A stretch of 56,039 bases of DNA, taken from assembly GCA_015056085.1 (NCBI GenBank), contig SVHA01000011.1:1-56039 (forward strand). Direction: 5' to 3'. The notes under the pieces are model-generated. The model was not told the DNA's origin. It saw only the letters and a program-made list of their open reading frames with translations, and searched no databases. Below are positions 1-7,421 of the stretch, in pieces; positions within the stretch are counted from its first letter, which is position 1; each line of letters starts with the position of its first letter. The position numbers were made by a program, and so were the translations under genes. This stretch comes from Clostridiales bacterium. GTDB lineage: Bacteria; Bacillota; Clostridia; Christensenellales; Aristaeellaceae.

Positions 1-3
1 ATT

Positions 4-118
4 TCCGGTGGCAATGACGAAGGGGTCCCACCTGTTCCCATCCCGAACACAGAAGTTAAGCCCTTCAGTGCCGAAAGTACTTGGCTGGACACGGCCCGGG
101 AGGATAGGTCGCTGCCGG
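4..118 (+). rRNA. rrf: 5S ribosomal RNA
   Basis: Complete 5S rRNA. The terminal strands TCCGGTGGC and GCTGCCGGA pair, and the conserved internal blocks CCCATCCCGAACACAGAAGTTAAG-type and GGGAGGATAGGTCGCTGCC are present in order. It probably ends an rRNA operon whose 16S and 23S genes lie to the left of the window. Exact ends are good to a few bases. Confidence 0.95.
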
Positions 119-127
119 ATTCCATTG

Positions 128-155
128 GAAGAAGCTGAAAGGCTTCTTCTTTTTT
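128..155 (+). terminator. Intrinsic terminator of the 5S/rRNA operon
   Basis: An 8-bp stem GAAGAAGC / GCTTCTTC with a 6-nt loop is followed directly by a run of T. It starts ten bases after the 5S gene. Confidence 0.9.
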
Positions 156-158
156 GTT

Positions 159-1130
159 GTTCGGAATGTGCTGGGCCTTCCATACCTGTTTCACGGTCTT
201 GTCGCAACAACCAGGGGGTTTTCCGATCGCCCCCTGGACCCCTTCGGAGTCCCATCTCTTGAAAATTGCTTGCGGGGCGTTGCCCTACACCCCAGCAGGG
301 GCCCTGCCCCCGACACCCCTGGGTGGGGGCATTGCCCCCACCACCCCCACCAAAGGGCTTTGCCCTTTGGAATCCCAGTCGGGGGCCCTGCCCCCGACAC
401 CCCCGCAAGGGCCATTGGCCCTTGACCCATCTCCCAAGCCCAGAAGGGCTTGGGGGATTGTTTGTGTGTGCGTTTTTCCTTTGATAGTATGTTTTTGAAC
501 AAGGTGGGGTTTCGCCCTCACGGGCGACCAAAGGGCTTTCCGATCGCCCTTTGGAAACCTTCGGATGCAAGTAGTCTTATTTGACCCTTGACCCATCTCC
601 CCAAGCCCAGAAGGGCTTGGGGGATTGTTTGTGTGGGGGATTATCCTTTGTTTATTGCTCGGAAAACTCTCATCGGAGGGGACTCCGAAGGGGCCCAGGG
701 GGCGACCGGAAAGCCCCTTGGTTGCTGTGGGGAAAACGTGCAACAGGTATCGGGTTAGAAACGGATCATCCTTTATCCAAGGAGAGGGTTTCGCCCTCAC
801 GGGCGACCAAAGGGCTTTCCGATCGCCCTTTGGAAACCTTCGGATGCAAGTAGTCTTATTTGGCCCTTGACCCATCACCCCAAGCCCAGAAGGGCTTGGG
901 GGATTGTTTTTATGTAGGTCTTTCCTTTCATATTGTTCTGTTGTGCAAGGCGAGGTGTCGCCCTCACGGGCGACCAAAGGGCTTTCCGATCGGTCCGCCT
1001 CCGCTCCTCTCCGGAAACTCGCCTTCGGCGACTGCCCACTGGGCAGTTCGTTTCCTTTGGAAACCTTCGGGCTCCCTCCGGATGAAGGGGTATTAGTATG
1101 TTTGTAGGAGAAACGGTTTTCTTTGTTCCT
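159..1130. repeat. Hairpin-repeat island 1
   Basis: No credible gene lies here; every open frame is made of repeats. The island is a mosaic of short GC-rich inverted repeats. Five copies of the CTTTCCGATCG-loop hairpin sit at 211-237, 528-554, 695-721 (reverse), 807-833 and 974-1060. The last has a 61-nt insert in its loop (993-1053). Between them are AAGCCC..GGGCTT hairpins followed by GGGGGATTGTTT (near 434-465, 600-630 and 880-910), TCGCCC-TCAC-GGGCGA hairpins, and strings of GGGGC..TGCCCC palindromes (275-420). The island fills the gap between the 5S gene and the converging 3' end of fba. Confidence 0.85.
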
Positions 1131-1207
1131 GCTGAGAAATCAGCAGGGGGGTGTGTAGCGGGAAAGGGAGTTGTCGGAGCAAGAGGAGCAAAATCAGCAG
1201 GCGCAAC

Positions 1208-1238
1208 AAAAAAGACCAGAGCACATGGCTCTGGTCTG
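1208..1238 (-). terminator. Intrinsic terminator of fba
   Basis: A perfect 10-bp stem (1213-1222 with 1228-1237) and 5-nt loop, followed on the minus strand by six T. It lies 21 bases beyond the fba stop codon. Confidence 0.92.
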
Positions 1239-1258
1239 ATGGGTTTGAAGGGGGCGTC

Positions 1259-2197
1259 TTACGCCTTGCCGTTGCAGCCCAGGACGTTGACGATCTTGTG
1301 GGCGACCATTTCCTTCACAGCCTGACGGGCGGGCTTGAGGTACTGGCGGGGATCGAAGTGATCGGGATGCTCGGCGAAATACTTGCGGATGGAGGCAGTC
1401 ATGCCCAGACGGATGTCGGAGTCGATGTTGATCTTGCACACAGCCAGCTGAGCGGCCTGACGCAGCTGCTCCTCGGGGATGCCGATGGCGCCGGGCATAT
1501 TGCCGCCGTACTTGTTGATTTCAGCAACGAAATCCTGGGGCACGGAGGAAGCGCCGTGCAGCACGATGGGGAAGCCGGGCAGACGCTTGGCGCACTCTTC
1601 CAGCACGTCGAAGCGCAGCTGGGGCTTGGTGCCGGGCTTGAACTTGTAAGCGCCGTGGGAAGTGCCGATGGCGATGGCCAGAGAGTCGCAGCCGGTCTTG
1701 GACACAAACTCTTCCACTTCTTCGGGGCGGGTGAACATTTCAGCGCCGTGCTCGACGACCACGTCGTCTTCCACACCGGCCAGGGTGCCCAGTTCAGCCT
1801 CGACCACAGCGCCGTGATCGTGAGCGTATTCCACAACCTTGCGGGTCAGGGCGATGTTCTCGGCGAAGGGCTTGGAAGAAGCGTCGATCATGACGGAGGT
1901 GAAGCCGCCGTCGATGCAGCTCTTGCACAGTTCGAAGCTGTCGCCGTGGTCCAGATGCAGGGCGATCGGGATTTCGGGATTCTCGATGGCAGCGGCTTCC
2001 ACCAGCTTCACCAGATAGGTGTGATTGGCATAAGCGCGGGCGCCCTTGGACACCTGCAGGATCACGGGAGCCTTCAGCTCGCCGGCAGCATCGGTGATGC
2101 CCTGGATGATTTCCATGTTATTGACATTGAAAGCGCCCACAGCGTAGCCGCCTTCGTAGGCCTTCTTGAACATTTCCTTCGTGGTTACGATAGCCAT
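1259..2197 (-). CDS. fba: Class II fructose-1,6-bisphosphate aldolase
   Basis: Cleaves fructose-1,6-bisphosphate to dihydroxyacetone phosphate and glyceraldehyde-3-phosphate in glycolysis, and runs the reverse in gluconeogenesis; cytosolic and zinc-dependent. The 312-residue protein aligns throughout with the class II family. HLDHGDS at residues 81-87 carries the zinc-ligand His84; His181 (GTSHGAYKF) and His214 (HGASSVP) are the expected further ligands. The start follows AAGGAGG with good spacing. The gene is monocistronic, with its own consensus-like promoter and terminator. Confidence 0.97.
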   Translation of the reverse strand: MAIVTTKEMFKKAYEGGYAVGAFNVNNMEIIQGITDAAGELKAPVILQVSKGARAYANHTYLVKLVEAAAIENPEIPIALHLDHGDSFELCKSCIDGGFTSVMIDASSKPFAENIALTRKVVEYAHDHGAVVEAELGTLAGVEDDVVVEHGAEMFTRPEEVEEFVSKTGCDSLAIAIGTSHGAYKFKPGTKPQLRFDVLEECAKRLPGFPIVLHGASSVPQDFVAEINKYGGNMPGAIGIPEEQLRQAAQLAVCKINIDSDIRLGMTASIRKYFAEHPDHFDPRQYLKPARQAVKEMVAHKIVNVLGCNGKA

Positions 2198-2241
2198 TGG
2201 AAGTTCCTCCTTGCGTTGTTCAGTCGTTCAAAACCTTGCAT

Positions 2242-2270
2242 ATTATAGCACATTCCGCCGCCGGTGAAAA
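2242..2270 (-). promoter_or_regulatory. fba promoter
   Basis: On the minus strand, TATAAT (2242-2247) lies 17 bases downstream of TTTTCA (2265-2270), about 45 bases upstream of the fba start codon. Confidence 0.75.
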
Positions 2271-2350
2271 GGGGTATTGCGAATTCTTTCACAACAGTGC
2301 AGAAATTTCATAGCCCAGGAGAGAAAAATCCGCCGAAAACGGCGCCTGAC

Positions 2351-2380
2351 TTGCCAAAGGGCGGTGTTCAGAGGTATAAT
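2351..2380 (+). promoter_or_regulatory. Promoter of the beta-lactamase-like gene
   Basis: TTGCCA (2351-2356), an 18-base spacer and TATAAT (2375-2380). It diverges from the fba promoter. Confidence 0.75.
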
Positions 2381-2429
2381 GAAAGCAGATGCAGGCGAAA
2401 CATCAGCGCCTGAAAAAAGGAAGTGCACC

Positions 2430-3293
2430 ATGAACTACACGGAAAAAATTCTGGCCTTTGCCAAAGAAAACGCTCCCGGACTGTATGCCATTTCCGTCTA
2501 TGAGGCAGGGGAGATTGCCTCCCTGCAGGTGTCGCCTGCCAACAAGACCAACAACTGCTACTCCGTGGCGAAGCTGTTCACGGTGACGGCCCTGGGCCTT
2601 TTGTGGGATGAGGGCCTTCTTTCCACCGAGGAAAAGGTGGTAGACATCTTCAAGGATGAAACCTTCCCCGGCATGGATGAAAAATGGGCGGACGTTACCG
2701 TTGACATGGTGATGCGCCACTCCTTCGGCATCGACAGGGGCTATCTGGACATTGACGCCGAGGATGTGAACGACTTCGAAGCCAAGTACGGCAGCCGTAC
2801 GGATTTCCTGCGGATTGTGTTCTCCGCCAGACTGCCCCGCACGCCCGGCAAGCACTGGTGCTACAGCGATGCGGCCTACTATCTCCTTTCCCGCATTGTG
2901 GCAAAGAAAGCCGGCGAGGACCTCTACGAATACCTGCGCCAGCGGCTGTTCAATCCCCTGGGCGTGGAAGAAGCCGCCTGGACGAAGTGCCCCCTGGGGT
3001 ATTCCATGGGCGCCACTGGCCTGTACATCCGCACTGCCGACATCGCCAAACTGGGCGCACTGTATCTTGGCAGGGGAGCATTCGCCGGGAAACGGATTCT
3101 GTCTGAAAAATGGTGCGAGCTGGTGCTGGAAAGAGGATATGAGCTGCGGGGCGAAAAGGGCGCCTGGCAGAAGGGCGGTATGTTCGGGCAGAATGTCTAT
3201 GTGGATGACAACCGCGGCATCGCCGTGGCCTGGCAGGGCTATGACACTACGGGGTACAGCGGTAGGCTGGGGGAATTCCTGAAAAACCTGTAA
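2430..3293 (+). CDS. Serine beta-lactamase/penicillin-binding-protein-like hydrolase
   Basis: A 287-residue protein of the class C beta-lactamase/esterase superfamily (PF00144 type). The nucleophile motif SxxK is SVAK at residues 45-48; the second motif is YSD at 145-147 where many relatives have YxN. There is no signal peptide, so it is probably cytosolic. The family includes esterases, D-aminopeptidases and cell-wall hydrolases, so a resistance role should not be assumed and the substrate is unknown. The start at 2430 follows GGAAG. An in-frame ATG further upstream lies ahead of the promoter and is unlikely to be used. A terminator-like hairpin follows. Confidence 0.85.
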   Translation: MNYTEKILAFAKENAPGLYAISVYEAGEIASLQVSPANKTNNCYSVAKLFTVTALGLLWDEGLLSTEEKVVDIFKDETFPGMDEKWADVTVDMVMRHSFGIDRGYLDIDAEDVNDFEAKYGSRTDFLRIVFSARLPRTPGKHWCYSDAAYYLLSRIVAKKAGEDLYEYLRQRLFNPLGVEEAAWTKCPLGYSMGATGLYIRTADIAKLGALYLGRGAFAGKRILSEKWCELVLERGYELRGEKGAWQKGGMFGQNVYVDDNRGIAVAWQGYDTTGYSGRLGEFLKNL

Positions 3294-3314
3294 AGTGATT
3301 TATGTTTAAACATT

Positions 3315-3342
3315 CGCCCCAACAAAAAACAGGGGCGTTTTT
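3315..3342 (+). terminator. Terminator after the beta-lactamase-like gene
   Basis: CGCCCC pairs with GGGGCG across an A-rich loop and is followed by TTTTT. It lies between two converging genes and may also slow the leftward transcript. Confidence 0.75.
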
Positions 3343-3368
3343 ACGTCCCTGCATAAATTATGTCGTTG

Positions 3369-4013
3369 TCAAACCGCTTTGAGGCGATAACCCATCTTAT
3401 ACACCGTCTCGATGCGCTCATTGCCCAGTTTCCGGCGCAGGCGCTGGATGTGCACATCCACCGTGCGGGTTTCACACAGCGCCTCATAGCCCCAGGCTTT
3501 GCGCAGCAGATCAGCCCGGGAAAGGGGCACGTCCGGCGATTGCAGCAGCGCCTGCAGGAGGGAGAATTCCTGGGCGGTGAGGGTCATTTCCTCCTCGTCC
3601 AGGGTGACGATGTGCTTGTGCAGGTCCATGCGGATGCTGCCGAAGGCCAGCACGCTGTGAGCGTCAGAGAGAAGGGCGTCTACTTTCTGAAGAAGCGCAG
3701 CGCTGCCGGAGGGAACCACCAGCACATCGCAGGCGCCCTGATACAGCGTCCGCAGATGCGCCTCGTTGTCCGATTCCGACGTGAGAAACAGCACCGAATA
3801 ATGTTTTTCCGCCATCAGCCGCAGCAGGGAATAACTTTCCGACCAGGGCATCCGGGCGTTGAGAATGGCCAGAGAATGCCGGCCACTGTATACGCATTCA
3901 ATGCCTTCCTGGGCACTCTGGCACACCTTGCAGTCATGGCCGGCCTGGGCGAGAATCCTCTCCAGCGCCTGACTGGTCTGCTGCTGGGGCTCCATAATCA
4001 ATAATTCAGCCAT
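3369..4013 (-). CDS. Atypical response regulator with OmpR-type DNA-binding domain
   Basis: A 214-residue protein: a receiver-like domain (about 1-115) followed by a winged-helix domain (about 123-214) that contains TVDVHIQRLRRKLG, the recognition-helix signature of the OmpR/PhoB family. The receiver is degenerate. The phospho-acceptor Asp is Asn52 (AILNARMP), the N-terminal acidic pair is reduced to one Glu (LIMEPQ), and the conserved Lys before Pro is Val (VVPSG). It therefore probably binds DNA without phosphorylation, a property known for other atypical receivers. No histidine kinase gene is adjacent. The start at 4013 is preferred to longer frames because GAGGTG precedes it. Confidence 0.85.
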   Translation of the reverse strand: MAELLIMEPQQQTSQALERILAQAGHDCKVCQSAQEGIECVYSGRHSLAILNARMPWSESYSLLRLMAEKHYSVLFLTSESDNEAHLRTLYQGACDVLVVPSGSAALLQKVDALLSDAHSVLAFGSIRMDLHKHIVTLDEEEMTLTAQEFSLLQALLQSPDVPLSRADLLRKAWGYEALCETRTVDVHIQRLRRKLGNERIETVYKMGYRLKAV

Positions 4014-4584
4014 GGGCGTCACCTCGTTTGTTGTCCCCGGAGGTGTTTGCATCCTCCGTACACTTATCAGACGATTCAGGCGGGGGATTTGTTGCATAAA
4101 TCACAAATTTCACGGGCTCGACGGCATTTGTTACAATGATTACGAGCGGGGCGCCGCCCCTGCACCCCGGTCGGGGGCGCCGCCCCCGACATCCCCGCCA
4201 AAGGGCTGCGCCCTCTGGACTCCTGCTTGTGGGGCTTTGCCCCACACCCCAGCAGGGGCTCTGCCCCTGCACCCCGCAAGGGGCATTGCCCCTTGACCCT
4301 TCACCCGAAGTCCTTTGGACTTCGGGGTGTTTTTATAAATGAGATTTTGGACATCTGGCTTGTCTTTCCCGGTGCAACCAGGGGGCTTTCCGATCGCCCC
4401 CTGGACCCCTTCGGTCTGCATCCTTGTAAGTAGACTTTCCCGCAAGTAAAAAACGTTCTCTCAACAAACAGGTTAATATTTCTCCATCCGAAGGGAGCCC
4501 GAAGGTTTCCAAAGGGCGATCGGAAAGCCCTTTGGCGGGGTGTGGAGCAGAGCCCCACCTTGCAAGGGGTAGCGCCTGATGATT

Positions 4585-4610
4585 GTTCTTTCTCAGGCCT
4601 GAGAAAGAAC
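4585..4610. repeat. Perfect 26-bp palindrome
   Basis: The two 13-base halves (GTTCTTTCTCAGG and its reverse complement) meet with no spacer. It is AT-richer than its surroundings and appears once in the window. Confidence 0.9.
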
Positions 4611-4619
4611 CAAAGAGGG

Positions 4620-4666
4620 CCAGAGGGGGTGTCTCAATTCATCCCACCCGGAGACACCCCCTCTGG
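4620..4666. repeat. Long perfect stem-loop (16-bp arms)
   Basis: Arms at 4620-4635 and 4651-4666 (CCAGAGGGGGTGTCTC and its exact complement) flank a 15-nt loop. It lies nine bases after the 26-bp palindrome. No T-run follows on either strand. Confidence 0.9.
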
Positions 4667-5351
4667 ACTCCCCCCTTTCCCCCTGTCTTGTGTGAGTTAT
4701 TGAGTTGACATACCCTCAAACGCCTCGCAGGGGCGGCCCGTTTCGGGGTTGCCCCGATGGAGTCCGTGTGCGGCGACGGAGCGCCGCACGCCGGAACTGT
4801 TGTGGAGATTCTTGTTTGATGCCTGTTACGAAATTTATCCGCAACAACCAGGGGGCCTTCCGATCGGTCCGCCTTCGCTTCGCTTCGGAAACTCGCCTTC
4901 GGCGACTGCCCACTGGGCAGTTCGTTTCCCCTGGACCCCTTCGGTCTGCATCCTTGTAAGTAGACTTTCCCGCAAGTAAAAAACGTTCTCTCAACAAACA
5001 GGTTAATATTTCTCCATCCGAAGGGAGCCCGAAGGTTTCCAAAGGGCGATCGGAAAGCCCTTTGGTCGCCCGTGAGGGCGAAACCTCACCCCACACAAAA
5101 GATTGTTCCATTTCTATGCTTATACCTGCAACTTCCCTTTCCCGGATATACCAGGGGGCTTTCCGGTCGCCCCCTGGACCCCTTCGGAGTCCCCTCCGTT
5201 GTTGCTTGACTTAACAAGTTACAAAGGATAATCTCACCTACAAAAAATCCCCCAAGCCCTTGGGCTTGGGGTGATGGGTCAAGGGCCAATGGCCCTTGCG
5301 GGGGTGTCGGGGGCAGGGCCCCCGACCGGGGTCCAGGGGCGGAGCCCCTGG

Positions 5352-6407
5352 TTACCAGGTGACGTTTTCCATGGGAATCCAGGCGCGGCGCTCCAGATTC
5401 TGATAATCATCGTGCCATTCGAAGAAAGCGTAGCCGTTCACCCAGGCGTAGATGCGGCCATGCTGGCCTTCGTAAATGGTGTCGGTGTGGGCACGATAAT
5501 CAGCGCCGGGGCCGTAGTAGTTCGGCGTGCGGTTGACGATCCTGGCGTCCACAGGATCAGCATCATCCGGCAGGAGATGCACATTGATGTCCAGACGGGT
5601 GCTGGTGGTGTAACCGCGCATCTTCTCGCCGTCATACACCCATTCCACCTGCACCCAGTACAGCTCGTTCTCGTGGTCGTACACCTTGGAGAAGGCCTGC
5701 ACCTGTGCGCCAGCCTGGAAGAAGGAGCCGGGCTCGTCGTACTCATTGCCGGGGCCGGTGCGGGTCGCCATGCGCCCGGTGAGGGTGCAGGTGATGCCCT
5801 TTTCAGGCGTGTAGACGGGCACCTCGGTGGGCTGAGGTGCAGGCTTTTCGGTGGGCTTGGAAGTGGCGGTCACATCATTCTGACCGGAGGACAGAATGAT
5901 GTCGCTGATGGCGGCGGTGGAAGTGGACGTGCCGGGCACGACGGATTCCACATACAGAATCACATTGGACACATTGTGCACTGCGCCGGGCAGCAGAATG
6001 CGCTGGTAGCCGAAGCACCAGTGGTTGGAGTAAGCGTTGTCCGAATAGGCGTCTGCCATGCGGTAACGGTAGGACACCTGCTGGGAGCCACCGTTGTAGG
6101 TCAGGGTGACCTTCAGCACATGGGGTCGGGCGAAGGAGTAGTAATCATCCTGAGAGGTGTAGGCGCCGTTGCGCACCCAGATCTCCCGCACCGTGCTGCC
6201 TTCAGACTTCAGGGTCAGGGTGGAGCCGGCCACAGCGGACCAGAAGGTGGCAGTGTTGTCGTCCAGCACCGTGAAGACAGGGCCCATATCGTCGGTGGCC
6301 GAGTAGATGGGAACCTGCTTGGTGATGGTGGGGCCGGCAGAAGCCGTCAGGGGAACCAGGGCGAGCAGAAGGACGATTGTCAACAGGAAAAACCGCCTCA
6401 TGTTCAT
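5352..6407 (-). CDS. Secreted protein with discoidin-like and bacterial SH3 domains
   Basis: A 351-residue exported protein. The signal peptide spans residues 1 to about 23 (MNMRRFFLLTIVLLLALVPL, then TASA). Residues about 30-165 look like a carbohydrate-binding beta-sandwich of the discoidin/NADase-associated type (WSAVAGSTLTLKSEG, REIWVRNGAY). A Pro/Thr-rich linker (KPTEKPAPQPTEVPVYTP) follows. Two SH3b-like repeats follow, with GRMATRTGPGNEY and NRTPNYYGPGADY as their RTGPG-type signatures. Such proteins usually bind the cell wall. No catalytic domain is visible. The start has GGAAGG upstream. Domain names rest on pattern recognition only. Confidence 0.8.
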   Translation of the reverse strand: MNMRRFFLLTIVLLLALVPLTASAGPTITKQVPIYSATDDMGPVFTVLDDNTATFWSAVAGSTLTLKSEGSTVREIWVRNGAYTSQDDYYSFARPHVLKVTLTYNGGSQQVSYRYRMADAYSDNAYSNHWCFGYQRILLPGAVHNVSNVILYVESVVPGTSTSTAAISDIILSSGQNDVTATSKPTEKPAPQPTEVPVYTPEKGITCTLTGRMATRTGPGNEYDEPGSFFQAGAQVQAFSKVYDHENELYWVQVEWVYDGEKMRGYTTSTRLDINVHLLPDDADPVDARIVNRTPNYYGPGADYRAHTDTIYEGQHGRIYAWVNGYAFFEWHDDYQNLERRAWIPMENVTW

Positions 6408-6624
6408 GGTATACCTTCCTTTCTTTCCGGGATTCCGGAAGGGGGAAATCCGGCGCAGGACTTGTGCCGGTTGCTTTCTGATATGGAAACGAATGACGGA
6501 GCCGTTTTCTTCATGATTTTCCTGAAATTTCAAAATTTTTTTATTGAAGGAGAGAAAAGGGCGGGGAAGGGGCGGTCAGGCGGCTGATTTTCCCGGAAGT
6601 GCCGATGTTTGGGAAAAATAATGC

Positions 6625-6653
6625 TTGCACATTCCCGGAATGTGTGATAGAAT
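6625..6653 (+). promoter_or_regulatory. secG promoter
   Basis: TTGCAC (6625-6630), a 17-base spacer, TAGAAT (6648-6653), about 30 bases before the secG start codon. Confidence 0.8.
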
Positions 6654-6685
6654 ATCTAAGCGATTTACCCAAGGAGGTATGACTC

Positions 6686-6934
6686 ATGATTTCTGTGTTG
6701 AATGTGATCTTTTCCGTGCTGCTGATTCTTGCTGCCCTGTTCATGATCGTCACCGTGCTGCTGCAGAGTGCGCAGGTGAAGGGTCTGGGCGCCGTGGGCG
6801 GCACCATGGACAACTATTTCAGCAAGAACAAGGCCAAGACCATCGACGCCAAGCTGGCTTTCGGCACCAAGATTGCCGCTGCCGTGTTTGTGGTGCTGTC
6901 TCTGGCGCTGCTGGTGCTGGAAAAGTTGGGCTAA
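6686..6934 (+). CDS. secG: Preprotein translocase subunit SecG
   Basis: An 82-residue membrane protein, the small accessory subunit of the SecYEG export channel. Two hydrophobic helices (about 5-25 and 60-80) flank the typical cytoplasmic loop with LLQSAQVKGLGAVGG, the family hallmark. It has its own promoter, an AAGGAGGT ribosome binding site and a strong terminator, so it forms a single-gene unit here. Confidence 0.95.
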   Translation: MISVLNVIFSVLLILAALFMIVTVLLQSAQVKGLGAVGGTMDNYFSKNKAKTIDAKLAFGTKIAAAVFVVLSLALLVLEKLG

Positions 6935-6948
6935 GAATCGCCGGATGT

Positions 6949-6983
6949 AAAAAGGCTGCTTCTGAAAAAGAGGCAGCCTTTTT
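6949..6983 (+). terminator. Terminator of secG, possibly bidirectional
   Basis: AAAAAGGCTGC pairs with GCAGCCTTTTT around a short loop. Poly-T is present on both strands, so it can also end the leftward cca-DUF523 transcript. Confidence 0.88.
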
Positions 6984-7004
6984 GCGTGGGAAAAATCAGT
7001 GGTA

Positions 7005-7421
7005 TCAGAAATCGGAAGAATCGATCACCTTCACGCCTGCGTCTTTCAGCGCCTGGGCAAACACGCCCTGACCGGGAATGAGCTTGCCGGAGAAGGTGCC
7101 GTCGTAGATTTCCTTCACGCCGCAGGAAGGGCTGTGCTGCTGCAGAATGGCGCAGGACACTTCGCCAAGGGGGAGTGTGGACAGAAGCGAAGCCACCGCC
7201 GTGCGCATTTGCTGATCCACATTGTTGCCGTCCCGGTCCACCACCTGACCGTCTCTGATCTCAATGGGCGTGCGGGGCGTGGGCATACCGGCGTAGACTT
7301 CCGGGCACACGGGGATCACCTCGTGGCCGGAGAGGTATTCGATGACCTTTTCATTGTAGTTGTTGCCGCCGCTGTACTTGCAGTTGCGGCCCAGCAGGCA
7401 GGCGCTCACCAGAATCTTCAT
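7005..7421 (-). CDS. DUF523 family protein
   Basis: A 138-residue cytosolic protein of the widespread DUF523 family, whose biochemical role is not established. Hallmarks are the N-terminal VSACLLGRNCKYSG with two Cys, VIPVCPE, and SPSCGVKEIYDG. The conserved cysteines suggest metal or Fe-S binding, which is an inference. Its ATG overlaps the stop of cca (ATGA, 7418-7421), so the two are translationally coupled. Confidence 0.88.
   Translation of the reverse strand: MKILVSACLLGRNCKYSGGNNYNEKVIEYLSGHEVIPVCPEVYAGMPTPRTPIEIRDGQVVDRDGNNVDQQMRTAVASLLSTLPLGEVSCAILQQHSPSCGVKEIYDGTFSGKLIPGQGVFAQALKDAGVKVIDSSDF

Larger units (their letters stand above)
4140..5351. repeat. Hairpin-repeat island 2
   Basis: No credible gene. 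CTTTCCGATCG-loop hairpins lie at 4378-4404, 4509-4535 (reverse), 4848-4934 (61-nt insert at 4867-4927), 5039-5065 (reverse) and 5151-5177. Runs of GGGGC..TGCCCC palindromes fill both flanks (4140-4300 and 5275-5350). A 138-bp segment is repeated exactly at 4398-4535 and 4928-5065. Two stronger structures sit in the middle (4585-4610 and 4620-4666). The island ends exactly at the stop codon of the leftward secreted-protein gene. Confidence 0.85.

Noticed and set aside
285-977. Open frames inside the hairpin islands (here and at about 4.1-5.1, 12.5-13.4, 44.2-44.9 and 49.4-49.8 kb)
   Set aside because: They are translated repeats giving the same peptides (such as SPSRATKGLSDRPLETFG) in every island, without start signals. 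GC-rich palindromes keep frames open by chance.
159-1130. CRISPR-like array
   Set aside because: Repeats are palindromic, irregularly spaced, in both orientations and without unique equal-length spacers. No cas genes are nearby.
1151-2248. Long plus-strand frame opposite fba
   Set aside because: Shadow of fba; no ribosome binding site, and the fba terminator and promoter define the real transcript.
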